Assembly: GCA_000745135.1 (NCBI GenBank)
Contig: JQNH01000001.1
Span: 1,860,001-1,924,000 of the forward strand
Direction of reading: 5' to 3'
Source of the DNA: Rhizobiales bacterium YIM 77505
GTDB taxonomy: Bacteria; Pseudomonadota; Alphaproteobacteria; Rhizobiales; Beijerinckiaceae
DNA: 64,000 bases
Positions within the stretch are counted from its first letter, which is position 1. Every line of letters begins with the position of its first letter. Below, piece by piece: positions 17,996 to 25,745 of the stretch. The notes below the pieces were generated by a model. The model did no database searches. It was not told the origin of the DNA and saw nothing but the letters and a program-made list of their open reading frames with translations. The translations under genes and the position numbers were made by a program.

Positions 17996-18799
17996 ATGAC
18001 AAGGCAGCAGCCGAGGCGCCGGCCTGACGCGGGCACGAGGCGCGACCGTCCTCCTTTCGCAGACATCCGCCGCTGCCCGCCCCCCAGCGATGACCGCGCC
18101 GTCCTCTATGGCTGGCACCCGGTCGTGGAAGCGCTTCGCAATCCGCGCCGGCACGTGCGGCGGCTCTTAGCCACCGAGAACTCGGCGCGCCGGCTGGCCG
18201 AAGCCCTCCCCGACCTGACGATCGAGCCTGAGATCGTCCGGCCGGACGACATCAACCGCCTCCTGGAGGAGGACGCGGTCCACCAGGGTCTCTATCTTGA
18301 AGCCGATCCCCTGCCCTCTCCGAGCCTGGAAAGCCTCGGCGACGGGGCCCTGGTCCTTGCCCTCGACCAGATCACCGATCCTCACAATGTCGGCGCGATC
18401 ACGCGCAGCGCCGCGGCCTTCGGGGTCGACGCCATCCTCACCACCGCCCGGCACAGCCCCGCCGCCACGGGTGTTCTTGCAAAATCCGCCTCCGGCGGCC
18501 TCGAGCACGTTCCTTTCCTGATCGTTCGCAATCTTGCCGAGGCGCTTATCGCCCTCGGCGAGCGGGGGTTTCTGCGAATCGGCCTCGATTCGGCGGGCAC
18601 GACTGATTTGCGCGAGGTGCCGGTGCGGCGCCCCCTCGTCGTCGTGCTCGGGGCGGAGGGCAAGGGATTGCGCCAGCGCAGCCGCGACTGCTGCGACGTC
18701 GTGGCGAGGCTCGACATGCCAGGTCCGATCAGGAGCCTCAACGTTTCCAACGCGGCCGCTGTCACGCTTTACGCGTTGACAACCCGCCTGCGGGCCTGA
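17996..18799 (+). CDS. rlmB: 23S rRNA (guanosine-2'-O-)methyltransferase RlmB, TrmH family
   Basis: 267 residues from the ATG at 17996. AGGGA lies seven bases upstream; a GTG two codons earlier would leave almost no spacing. The N-terminal substrate-binding domain (about 32-105, LYGWHPVVEALRNP) precedes the SPOUT catalytic domain with its three motifs: DPHNVGAITRSAAAFG, VLGAEGKGLR, and PGPIRSLNVSNAAAVTL. The last two build the knotted AdoMet site. RlmB methylates G2251 in the P loop of 23S rRNA. Divergent from the tRNA-Tyr/Gly unit. Confidence 0.92.
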   Translation: MTRQQPRRRPDAGTRRDRPPFADIRRCPPPSDDRAVLYGWHPVVEALRNPRRHVRRLLATENSARRLAEALPDLTIEPEIVRPDDINRLLEEDAVHQGLYLEADPLPSPSLESLGDGALVLALDQITDPHNVGAITRSAAAFGVDAILTTARHSPAATGVLAKSASGGLEHVPFLIVRNLAEALIALGERGFLRIGLDSAGTTDLREVPVRRPLVVVLGAEGKGLRQRSRDCCDVVARLDMPGPIRSLNVSNAAAVTLYALTTRLRA

Positions 18800-18825
18800 C
18801 CTGGGGCCTTGCCGCGCAGGAGGGC

Positions 18826-19392
18826 CTATCTCTCCCGGGGAACCCTCACCGACACGATCCGCGCCGGGCCACCAGGCGCCGTGGCCGAGGGAATCCGCTC
18901 CGTCTCGCCCTTACGGATCCGGCCCTCGCGAGACGGGACGGCATCGACCACGTAAATGATCGACGGCGCAGCGGCTTCGCTAGGAATGCCGCTGACCGCC
19001 GGCAGGTCGAGGAGCGACGGGGGGCCAAAGGACGCAGATATCTGGGAGATGTTGTTCTCGACGACCACCGTTTGGTCCGCGCCGGACGGCCAGGCATACA
19101 CGCCTGTCAGCCAATAACCTGCCGCGAAGGGAAAGCGCCGGCCGTGACCGAAACGGGTAAAGCGGCGGGCGAAAACCGGATCGTGTCGAAATGCCGGGCC
19201 GTGGCCGAAGCGCCGTCCGACAGCATACGAGCCCACGCCCCTTCGAAAGGCACCATAGCGCGGACCTGCGCCGGCGATCCCTGACCGCTTGAACCCGTAC
19301 CCCCCTATGGGAGCGGCATCGGCAGCCGGAACCGCTGCGGCAAGGCCTAAGGCGAAGCCAATTGTTGCAATGGCGGATGAGAGAAGCCGCAT
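18826..19392 (-). CDS. Exported protein of unknown function, Gly/Arg/Phe-rich
   Basis: 188 residues from the ATG at 19392 (CGGAG seven bases upstream). A signal peptide is clear: MRLL, a hydrophobic stretch, then AVPAADA near residue 26. The mature N-terminal half is rich in Gly, Arg, Phe and His with repeated RRFGHG/RFGHGRR patterns. The C-terminal half has IIYVVDAVPSREGRIRKGE. No catalytic motif was recognised. It is most likely a periplasmic or envelope-associated protein of the poorly characterised kind common in Hyphomicrobiales. It converges on rlmB, 26 bases apart. Confidence 0.75.
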   Translation of the reverse strand: MRLLSSAIATIGFALGLAAAVPAADAAPIGGYGFKRSGIAGAGPRYGAFRRGVGSYAVGRRFGHGPAFRHDPVFARRFTRFGHGRRFPFAAGYWLTGVYAWPSGADQTVVVENNISQISASFGPPSLLDLPAVSGIPSEAAAPSIIYVVDAVPSREGRIRKGETERIPSATAPGGPARIVSVRVPRER

Positions 19393-19492
19393 GGCGACGC
19401 TCCGTTGTCCCGCCTCCTCACCTGCCAAGATAGCGGGCCCGGCTCCTCAAGTCATCACGCATCGGGCATCCAACGACCCCGCTTTTGGGGCG

Positions 19493-19783
19493 TTAAGGGC
19501 AGATGGTGACCCGGCGAACATACCAGCCCTGGCCATCCACCCAGAGCTTCCGGCGCGCCTTGTAGCAGCCGGACGCCTCTTCGGATGCCGGCGCGGCGCC
19601 GGTGGACGTCGGCTCCGCGGCCGCTCCGCTCGAGGGCGACGGGGGCGTCTCCGCCGCTGCCATCCTGGTGCGGTCGGTGTGAGCCGCGGCGGCGTCCGAG
19701 AGGGGCATCAGGAGAATACCGACGGACAGGATTAGCGTGGCGCTCGCGAGCGCAGCACCGGCAGGCGAATAGCGGCGGGTCAT
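19493..19783 (-). CDS. Small exported protein with C-terminal cysteine pair
   Basis: 96 residues. A signal peptide or N-terminal anchor (about 1-34, SATLILSVGILLMPLSDAAAA) is followed by a Pro/Ser/Ala/Thr-rich low-complexity linker (about 40-70). A conserved-looking tail follows, with CYKARRKLWVDGQGW and VRRVTICP. The two cysteines (about 73 and 95) probably form a disulfide in the periplasm. I recall this short C-terminal pattern from small secreted rhizobial proteins of unknown function. GGGGGCTCC precedes the ATG. Confidence 0.7.
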   Translation of the reverse strand: MTRRYSPAGAALASATLILSVGILLMPLSDAAAAHTDRTRMAAAETPPSPSSGAAAEPTSTGAAPASEEASGCYKARRKLWVDGQGWYVRRVTICP

Positions 19784-19960
19784 GGAGCCCCCTCTTATGG
19801 CCTCTTACGTCCGGCGTTCAGGGCCGGGTTCCGGAGGAGACAATTCGCAAGGCCTCAGCTTGGTTGCGGTGCGCTGGCGCACCTCTGCCCTCAATGTCTC
19901 GCTGCGGGCTGGCCAAGCCTGAAATTCCGGCTCTCCGCCCCCGCGGCGCACGGTCCCGGC

Positions 19961-19989
19961 TTGCCACCAGGCCACGGCGCTGCTAGCCG
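19961..19989 (+). promoter_or_regulatory. Possible promoter of tRNA-Thr
   Basis: TTGCCA at 19961-19966, a 17-base spacer, then TAGCCG at 19984-19989, ending 12 bases before the mature tRNA 5' end. The -10 hexamer is weak, so the call rests mainly on spacing and position. Confidence 0.35.
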
Positions 19990-20001
19990 CATGAGTGAGC
20001 G

Positions 20002-20077
20002 GCCGGTTTAGCTCAGCTGGTAGAGCAACCGCCTTGTAAGCGGTAGGTCGGGGGTTCGAATCCCTCAACCGGCACCA
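20002..20077 (+). tRNA. tRNA-Thr (TGT)
   Basis: Plus-strand cloverleaf of 76 bases: acceptor GCCGGTT/AACCGGC, anticodon stem ACCGC/GCGGT enclosing CTTGTAA with anticodon TGT, T-arm GGTTCGAATCC, discriminator A and encoded CCA. It stands alone. No duplicated 3' end was found downstream, so there is no sign that it served as an integration site. Confidence 0.97.
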
Positions 20078-20248
20078 CCGGTTCCAATCTGAGGATCAAC
20101 GACCAAGGTATAGGCTTTGGACAGGCGCGCCGCGTTGATCGCCGTGGGCGGCTGAAGTAATTTCGGGCTTTACCGCGTACGCGCATCCCGGCTCCGAGTT
20201 TCCGGAGCTCCTGTTCCCCAAAGCGTTAGCAGCCGGATTCTTCCGACA

Positions 20249-20446
20249 ATGGCGGATTCTGAAGCCAGTCTTGTCCTTCTCCGGTCCGTGCTCACGGCCC
20301 TCATCAGGAAAGGCGTCATAACCCGCACGGAGGTGCGGGAGATTTGCGACATCGCCATCGCCGGCCTGCAGGACGAAAACCGGACTGTGGCGGCGAGGAT
20401 CGTCGCGCAGCTTGCCGACGCCCTCGAGACGCAGGACAGGGAGTAA
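20249..20446 (+). CDS. Small helical protein of unknown function
   Basis: 65 residues, starting MADSEASLVLLRSVLTALI and predicted to be almost entirely helical and acidic. Its core (LTALIRKGVITRTEVREICDIAI) resembles the core of the 79-residue protein encoded convergently at 20480-20719 (LTLVDRGVLSQADARELLSRAV). The two look like distant paralogues. No enzymatic motif is present. Function unknown; an adaptor or regulatory role would be a guess. No strong ribosome binding site was seen. Confidence 0.6.
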   Translation: MADSEASLVLLRSVLTALIRKGVITRTEVREICDIAIAGLQDENRTVAARIVAQLADALETQDRE

Positions 20447-20479
20447 CTGGTTTCCGCTCTGCGAGGACCGCCTCAAACC

Positions 20480-20719
20480 TCAAGAGCGGTCCTCGAGCCG
20501 CCGAGCCACATCGTCAAGCGCCTTCGTGATGGCCTCCCGAAGGCCAGCGTCGTCCTTCGTTGCCACAGCCACACGATTGAAATCCGCCACGGCCCTGCTC
20601 AGAAGTTCACGAGCATCGGCTTGGCTGAGGACGCCGCGATCGACCAAGGTCAGCATCAACTCGAGCGCGAAGCGCTCAAGGGCGACGAGGGGCGAACGGT
20701 TATCATTGCCAACAGGCAT
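20480..20719 (-). CDS. Small helical protein of unknown function, paralogue of its neighbour
   Basis: 79 residues from the ATG at 20719, starting MPVGNDNRSPLVALERFALE, with GAGG five bases upstream. The frame is open further upstream, but the extension is Cys/Arg-rich and unlike the rest. It is mostly helical, with the shared pattern hydrophobic-LT-x4-GV-[IL]-[ST]-x2-[DE]-[AV]-RE seen also in the gene at 20249-20446. The two genes converge with a 33-base gap. Function unknown. Confidence 0.6.
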   Translation of the reverse strand: MPVGNDNRSPLVALERFALELMLTLVDRGVLSQADARELLSRAVADFNRVAVATKDDAGLREAITKALDDVARRLEDRS

Positions 20720-20965
20720 GGGCACCTCAAACTCGTGCCTCCCGAAAGGCCGGCGGGGGCACAGGAGCCGACAAAAGCCCAGAAACATATCAGGAACGGG
20801 GAGGAGCCCGCAGCAACCTATCTTAGCGAGGCGTTAAAATCTGATTGGCTGCGACGAGCGTAAGCGTTCGGCGGCAGGCAAGCCGACGTTAATCGGGCTC
20901 GGCTATGAGGAAAGTGCGCCGCGATCGCCGCGGGTTCTCTTTGCCAAGCATGATCGAGCCTCCCA

Positions 20966-21190
20966 ATGAAGCGTTGGTGCGCATCAGTTCTCCCGGCCGT
21001 AACGCTCGCGGCGGCAATTGCGGCGGAAGGCGGCCAGCTTGCGCCAGAACGCGGCGCACCGACACCGCCGCAGGACACCGAGAAGGTCGAGCCTAAGGCG
21101 GCGTTGCCCGAGCACCCGCCCTCCACCTCCCCGAAACGGCCTACTGTTAGGGTGATCCTCCCCTCGCCCTACAGCAGCCCCCAGCGCTGA
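20966..21190 (+). CDS. Possible small exported protein
   Basis: 74 residues, MKRWCASVLPAVTLAAAIAA followed by a Pro/Glu/Lys-rich tail (about residues 25-74). The start looks like a signal peptide with possible cleavage after AIAA. There is no clear ribosome binding site and the tail is low complexity, so this may be a chance reading frame in GC-rich DNA. The surrounding stretch from 20720 to 21296 holds nothing else that I can support. Confidence 0.3.
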   Translation: MKRWCASVLPAVTLAAAIAAEGGQLAPERGAPTPPQDTEKVEPKAALPEHPPSTSPKRPTVRVILPSPYSSPQR

Positions 21191-21296
21191 CGCCCCATCA
21201 ACAACGCAAGTAAAGCCGGGGCAGCGCCGCTCCGCCTCGCGCGGCGGTGCAGGCGCTCGTCATCGCAGACAAGCGAGTGCTTCATGGCCGGCCCGA

Positions 21297-21321
21297 GGAA
21301 CCCGTCTTAATGCGACACGTT
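21297..21321 (+). promoter_or_regulatory. EcfG-type general stress promoter upstream of the NepR-like gene
   Basis: GGAAC at 21297-21301, exactly 16 bases, then CGTT at 21318-21321, again a perfect EcfG consensus. It lies 101 bases before the ATG of the NepR-like gene, giving a leader of about 95 bases. NepR genes are classically under EcfG control as a negative feedback loop, so promoter and gene identity support each other. Confidence 0.8.
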
Positions 21322-21422
21322 GATTTGCCGAGAAAAGCGTTTCCCCAGTGTATTTGCCTCGCTTCCAGATATTTCGGTTCAACCGCGGAAAGGGAGGCCG
21401 AACGTCAGATCAGGTGTAGGTC

Positions 21423-21614
21423 ATGTTCGTTAAAGACAATGATCATTTTGGGCCAAGAGATCGTGGCGAGCTCCGGCCCATGTCTTATGAGCGCCAGCTC
21501 GCGGCCAACTTGCTCGTCTCCCTCTATTCCGACGTATTGAACGAGCCGCTCCCGGAGCGACTGAGGATGCTGGTCCAGGAGCTCGAGCGGCGGGAGCGCC
21601 CCGGGAGTATGTAA
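21423..21614 (+). CDS. NepR-like anti-sigma factor of the general stress response
   Basis: 63 residues. The core, QLAANLLVSLYSDVLNEPLP followed by ERLRMLVQELE (about residues 24-55), matches the NepR signature: two amphipathic helices joined by a [ND]EP[VL]P[DE]R turn. NepR proteins hold the ECF sigma factor EcfG inactive until phosphorylated PhyR binds them. An ATG at residue 20 could also serve as start, but the upstream one has AGGTG nearby. A perfect EcfG promoter precedes it. No ecfG or phyR gene is adjacent, so this is probably an orphan or extra paralogue. The family call comes from the short motif only. Confidence 0.7.
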   Translation: MFVKDNDHFGPRDRGELRPMSYERQLAANLLVSLYSDVLNEPLPERLRMLVQELERRERPGSM

Positions 21615-22543
21615 GCCGGACCGTCGGTTCGTAAGGGGGTCCCTGCCAGCAACAGCAAGCCTCATCGGCATGAGGACACGGACCGCGCACCGCGCCCTGA
21701 AACAGGATGCCGTCCGCCTCATGCACGAAGGCGCGGTTCATCGACGAGAGCGCGTCAACACAGCCGAGATTTGAAAGGCCGCACTCTGCAAGCGCAGCCC
21801 AACGCGCGCGAACGGATCGCTCAACGGCGGCGCACGGCACCGCTGATCGCGGTGACGGCGCCGCCGAACACGCGCCGCGCAAGCGCGTCCGCTCCAATAT
21901 CCGTAAACGGCTTTACTGAAGAACGACGAGGGAGAGCGAGCGCCTTTCAGCGGGCGTGAGCAGTGCCCGCCGCAATCCGCAAGGCCCTTCCTTTGGAAGA
22001 ACAAACCCAAGACCACGGCTTCCCACGAGGCGAAGAGGCCGCGTGCGCCCCTTGGTGTTCAAATCCAGGCTCCGCAAGGGCTCGACGGCCTCGCTGAACG
22101 CCGCCACGGACGCTGGGCTGGTCTTCACGCAATCGGATATACAGTTGAACGAAGGCCTCTTTGCTTCGCACGAGCTCGCGGAGACCAGAAGTTCAGTCTT
22201 GGTTCGCGAATGTACGTATATGCCCCGCGAATTCCTGATTTCAGACTGTAAAATGTGCCTTGGTTATTGGTGCTTCGAATAGGGACATGACTGCATGCCA
22301 AGCCGGCGAATAGGCGGGGAGGACGGCTCTCCAAAGCCGGCGAGGTGATTCGCGATGGAACGCCTGTTCTTGCTGATCTTGTGCCGTCTGCTGGCAATCA
22401 AAGTAGTGGCAGGAGAAATCTCCAGTGGAAAAGTCGCTTCCCACTTGGCACGGTGAATGAAAGAACTTGACAGGAGAAGACGCCTGCCAGCCAACTTTCA
22501 CTTGTGACGCGACATGAGCGCGTCGGTACCGAGAGAGGGTGAA
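21615..22543. other. 929-base stretch without a supportable gene
   Basis: Every reading frame longer than about 60 codons here is Arg/Ser-rich and lacks a ribosome binding site or recognisable motif. The part from about 22,130 to 22,480 is visibly poorer in GC than the flanking genes. No tRNA, insertion-sequence end or direct repeat was found. It could be decayed coding sequence or an old insertion scar; nothing specific can be named. Confidence 0.5.
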
Positions 22544-23020
22544 GTGGCCAAGAACCTGATCACGGGCGCAGCCCAAAGTGTGACGGAAGCCGCTCAATCC
22601 GCCATCAGCAAGATGAAAGAGACAGCAGGTAAAGTCATGGGCGATTCCAACACCCCCACCAAAACCACCAAGAGCAGGACCAGCGGCAGCGCGAAGACGA
22701 GCGGAAGCGCTAAGTCGACCGGTACGAGGTCAGCGGCGAAGACCGCCGGCGGCGCGTCCCGGACATCGTCCAAGGCGGGCGCCGCCAAGAAGACTGCCGC
22801 CAAGAAGAGCACCAAGAGCACGGCGAAGAGCAGCGCGAAAACCACGAAGAAGTCGGGCGCGAAGACTGCTGCGAAGACTGCGACTGGCGCGGCCAAGAAG
22901 ACCGCCAAGGCCGGCTCCAAGAGCACCACGAAATCATCGGCGAAGTCCGGCTCCAAGGGCGGCTCGAAGAGCGGTTCCAAGAGCGGCACCAAGAGCGGCT
23001 CGAAGAGCACGAAGAAATAG
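22544..23020 (+). CDS. Lysine/alanine-rich histone H1-like protein
   Basis: 158 residues from the GTG at 22544, which has GAGAGGG four bases upstream; an ATG at 22514 adds ten residues but has no such site. An N-terminal amphipathic helix (about 1-30, NLITGAAQSVTEAAQSAISK) is followed by about 120 residues of almost only Lys, Ala, Ser, Thr and Gly, with many AKKT, KSTAKS and SGSK repeats. The composition resembles bacterial histone H1-like and AlgP-type tails, suggesting non-specific binding to nucleic acid or another polyanion. That is an inference from charge and composition. It ends in a strong terminator and stands alone. Confidence 0.7.
   Translation: MAKNLITGAAQSVTEAAQSAISKMKETAGKVMGDSNTPTKTTKSRTSGSAKTSGSAKSTGTRSAAKTAGGASRTSSKAGAAKKTAAKKSTKSTAKSSAKTTKKSGAKTAAKTATGAAKKTAKAGSKSTTKSSAKSGSKGGSKSGSKSGTKSGSKSTKK
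22943..23002 (+). repeat. 12-base tandem repeat in the 3' end of the histone-like gene
   Basis: Five direct copies of a 12-base unit close to AAGAGCGGCTCC, coding for K-S/G-G-S/T. The copies differ mainly at third positions, showing expansion of a four-residue module followed by drift. The copy number is probably variable between strains. Confidence 0.7.
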
Positions 23021-23076
23021 GTCTCGGGCCGGCTCGCCGGCCTAGGACCGATCACTAATAAAGAGGCGTCGGAACT

Positions 23077-23108
23077 GGGGTGCTGCGAGGCAGCACCCCG
23101 CCGTTTTT
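23077..23108 (+). terminator. Rho-independent terminator of the histone-like gene
   Basis: A perfect 10-base-pair stem, GGGGTGCTGC (23077-23086) with GCAGCACCCC (23090-23099), a GAG loop, then GCC and TTTTT. It starts 56 bases after the stop codon. It is among the strongest terminators in the window. Confidence 0.85.
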
Positions 23109-23195
23109 ACCGCCAACCCTCGTTCGGCCAGTCCGGAGCTGTGCTGGAGCCGGGGCAGGAGGGACAGCACCGGTGCCCATGGCTTTTGCATTCCG

Positions 23196-23768
23196 TCACT
23201 TGCTCGCGCCTTTGCGTGCATGGCGTGAACGGGGCCATCGGACGATCCGCTCCATCAGGCCGCTCACCGAGAAATCGTCCTCAAGGCCTGCAACGCGGTT
23301 GCGCACCGAAATCCCAGCCCTGTGGACGGTCTCGGGATCGCCGGAAACCAGCGGGTGCCACCAGGGCAGATCCCGTCCTTCCGCCAGCAGGCGATAGGCA
23401 CAGGTCGGCGGAAGCCAATCGAGACCACGAACGTTTTCGGGCGTGAGACTGACGCAATCGGGCACCAGCCTTTGGCGCTCGGCATAGGCCCGGCAGCGGC
23501 AAGCGCCGCTGTCCAGCAGCGTGCAGCCGACATCCGTATAGTGGATCTCGCCGGTGTCTGCGTCCTCGAGCTTGACGAGACAGCAGCGCGCGCACCCGTC
23601 GCACAAGCTCTCCCACTCCGCCTCGCTCATGTCTTCGAGCGACTTCGCCCGCCAGAAGGGCTCGCGCTCGCCTGCGCCCGCCTTCGCAGGCTCAGCGGCG
23701 TCCTTGTCTTCGCAGGCGGATGACGGCCCCGCCGGCTGCTGGCGCCTCTTGGTTGCGATCCTCGTCAT
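23196..23768 (-). CDS. YcgN-family cysteine cluster protein
   Basis: 190 residues from the ATG at 23768, which overlaps the stop of the upstream oxidoreductase gene as ATGA. The core carries the cysteine pattern of the UPF0260/YcgN family: [24 protein letters not shown] and CVSLTPENV, with the [20 protein letters not shown] segment. The cysteines suggest a zinc or iron-sulfur site; the molecular function of the family is unknown. The N-terminal 40 residues are basic and low in complexity. It is translationally coupled to the DsbA-like gene. Confidence 0.88.
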   Translation of the reverse strand: MTRIATKRRQQPAGPSSACEDKDAAEPAKAGAGEREPFWRAKSLEDMSEAEWESLCDGCARCCLVKLEDADTGEIHYTDVGCTLLDSGACRCRAYAERQRLVPDCVSLTPENVRGLDWLPPTCAYRLLAEGRDLPWWHPLVSGDPETVHRAGISVRNRVAGLEDDFSVSGLMERIVRWPRSRHARKGASK

Positions 23769-24400
23769 TGCTGCGGCTGCGCGGCGATCCTTTGCAACGC
23801 CTCGACCCAGGCATCGGTGGGCTGTGCGCCCGAAACGGCCCATTTTCCGTCGATAATGAAGAAGGGCACTCCTGTGATGCCCAGCTCCGCCGCCCGGCTC
23901 TCGAGGGCCGTGACGAGGCGGCGTAGATCGAGGTCCTCAATGGCGGCTTTCGCGGCGCTCCGATCAAGCCCGACCTCTTCAGCCACTCCCAGGAGCACCG
24001 CCTCCTCGCCGATGTCCCGCCCCTCTTCGAAATAGGCCGTGAAGAGCGCTTCGGCAGCAGCCGGGCCCCTGTCCTCGCCTGAGGCGTAGGCGATCAGCAT
24101 GTGCGCGCGGCGCGTGTTCGGGGAGCGCGCGATGCGGTCAAATGCGAAAGCGATGCCTTCCTGCGCTCCGACCTCGCCGATCTGCGCCTGCATGGCCGCA
24201 GCCCGCTCGGGGCCGAACTTGTGGGCCAGGTACTCCGCCCTCGGCATGCCGCCTGCCGGCATCTGGGGATTGAGCTCGAAGGGCAGCCATTCGATGCTCA
24301 CGGAGGCGCTCGCGCCCATCTCGTCGAGGGCGCGCTCGAGGCGGCGCTTGCCGATGAAGCACCAGGGACAGACGACGTCCGAAAAAACCGAGATTTGCAT
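23765..24400 (-). CDS. DsbA-family oxidoreductase (FrnE-like)
   Basis: 211 residues from the ATG at 24400, starting [20 protein letters not shown]. The redox pair is C11-P-W-C14 in a thioredoxin fold with a helical insertion, and the cis-proline loop reads [12 protein letters not shown]. There is no signal peptide, so it acts in the cytosol like FrnE and 2-hydroxychromene-2-carboxylate isomerase relatives, possibly as a thiol-disulfide exchanger or glutathione-linked isomerase. Substrate unknown. It overlaps the YcgN-like gene by four bases and diverges from the P450 gene across 88 bases. Confidence 0.9.
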   Translation of the reverse strand: MQISVFSDVVCPWCFIGKRRLERALDEMGASASVSIEWLPFELNPQMPAGGMPRAEYLAHKFGPERAAAMQAQIGEVGAQEGIAFAFDRIARSPNTRRAHMLIAYASGEDRGPAAAEALFTAYFEEGRDIGEEAVLLGVAEEVGLDRSAAKAAIEDLDLRRLVTALESRAAELGITGVPFFIIDGKWAVSGAQPTDAWVEALQRIAAQPQQ

Positions 24401-24488
24401 GTCCCTGCCTCCTTCAGTCCGAGCTCTTTGCCCGCCGGGACCGGCAAGATATCCCTTACACCTCACCGCGTCACGAACGGAGACGGCG

Positions 24489-25745
24489 ATGGCACAGATG
24501 GCGCAGCAGCACATGGCCGCGGCAGCAAAGCCCGATTGGGAAACCTTCGCCCGGAGCTTCACCTTCGAGCGCCTACCCGCCGATTTCCACGAGAATCCTT
24601 ACCCCTATTACGCCGCGCTGCGCACGCATGATCCGGTGCATCGGCTCGACGAAGAGAAGATCCTGGTCATGCGCTACGCGGATGTGGAGCGCATCTACAA
24701 GGATCCCAAGACCTTCAGCTCCGACAAGACCATCGAATTCGGCGCCAAGTACGGCAATTCGCCTCTCTACGAGCATCACACGACCAGTCTCGTCTTCAAC
24801 GATCCGCCCCTCCACACCCGTGTCCGCCGCCTGATTGCCGGCGCCCTGACGCCGCGCGCCATCTCCGAGATGGAGAGCGGCGTTGTCGACCTCGTCGACC
24901 ACCTGCTCGATCAGGCGGAGGAACGCGGCGCCATTGATCTCATCGACGACTATGCCGCGGCGATCCCGGTCGAGGTGATCGGCAATCTTCTCCAGGTGCC
25001 AAGGAGCGAACGCGGACCGCTGCGCGGATGGTCGCTGGCGATCCTTGGCGCTCTCGAGCCTTTTCCGTCCGCGGACAAGCTTGAGGAAGGCAACGCGGCC
25101 GTGCGCGACTTCCTCGACTATCTCGCGCATCTTGTCGCTGACCGGCGGGCGCGACCGGGCGACCCTGACAAGGACATCCTTACCCGCCTCATCCAGGGCG
25201 AGGCCGGCGGCGAGCGCTTGTCGGAAAAGGAGCTCCTGCAGAACTGCATCTTCATCCTCAACGCCGGTCACGAGACGACGACAAACCTGATCGGCAACGG
25301 GCTGCAGCTCCTCATCGAGTGGCCCGAGGCTCGCCGGCGGCTGATCGAGGAGCCCCGGCTGATCCGCACCGCGGTGGAGGAAATGCTGCGGTTTGAAAGC
25401 TCGAACCAGCTCGGCAACCGCATCGCTACCGCCGGTTTCGAGATGGGCGGCCGAGTTTTTCCGGCGGGCACGCAGATTACCCTGTGCATTGGCTCTGCCA
25501 ATCGCGACCCGGAGCAGTTCCCCAACCCTGATGTCTTCGACATTGCGCGTCATCCGAACCGACATCTCGCCTTTGCGACCGGAATCCATCAGTGCGCGGG
25601 CATGAATGTCGCGCGGCTGGAGGGTCGCATCGCGATCAGCCGTTTCCTTCGGCGCTTCCCTGATTACGAGCCAAGCGCGCCGCCGGTGCGCAGCCAAAGG
25701 GTGCGGTTCCGCGGCTTCACCTCGATCCCTGTCCGCTTGCGGTGA
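24489..25745 (+). CDS. Cytochrome P450
   Basis: 418 residues from the ATG at 24489 (GGAGA six bases upstream). Hallmarks: I-helix AGHETTTN for oxygen activation, K-helix EMLR (ExxR), and the heme loop FATGIHQCAGMN with ligand C369. The first position of the usual FGxG is Ala here, a tolerated variation. It is soluble, with no membrane anchor, as expected of bacterial class I P450s fed by ferredoxin and reductase, neither of which is nearby. The substrate cannot be inferred. Its end overlaps the convergent hydrolase gene by 29 bases. Confidence 0.93.
   Translation: MAQMAQQHMAAAAKPDWETFARSFTFERLPADFHENPYPYYAALRTHDPVHRLDEEKILVMRYADVERIYKDPKTFSSDKTIEFGAKYGNSPLYEHHTTSLVFNDPPLHTRVRRLIAGALTPRAISEMESGVVDLVDHLLDQAEERGAIDLIDDYAAAIPVEVIGNLLQVPRSERGPLRGWSLAILGALEPFPSADKLEEGNAAVRDFLDYLAHLVADRRARPGDPDKDILTRLIQGEAGGERLSEKELLQNCIFILNAGHETTTNLIGNGLQLLIEWPEARRRLIEEPRLIRTAVEEMLRFESSNQLGNRIATAGFEMGGRVFPAGTQITLCIGSANRDPEQFPNPDVFDIARHPNRHLAFATGIHQCAGMNVARLEGRIAISRFLRRFPDYEPSAPPVRSQRVRFRGFTSIPVRLR

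Noticed and set aside
21956-22282. 108-residue plus-strand frame and overlapping minus-strand frames in the gene-poor stretch
   Set aside because: No ribosome binding site, no motif, and competing frames of equal quality on both strands.
20002-22300. tRNA-Thr as integration site of a small genomic island
   Set aside because: The gene-poor stretch nearby suggested it, but no copy of the tRNA 3' end was found downstream and no integrase is present.
22594-23055. Minus-strand 153-residue frame opposite the histone-like gene
   Set aside because: A Leu/Val/Phe/Ala-rich antisense translation of the Lys/Ala/Ser repeats; not a membrane protein.
24490-24560. Upstream extension of the P450 to about 24099
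   Set aside because: It would run through the divergent DsbA-like gene; the ATG at 24489 has a ribosome binding site and gives the normal P450 length.
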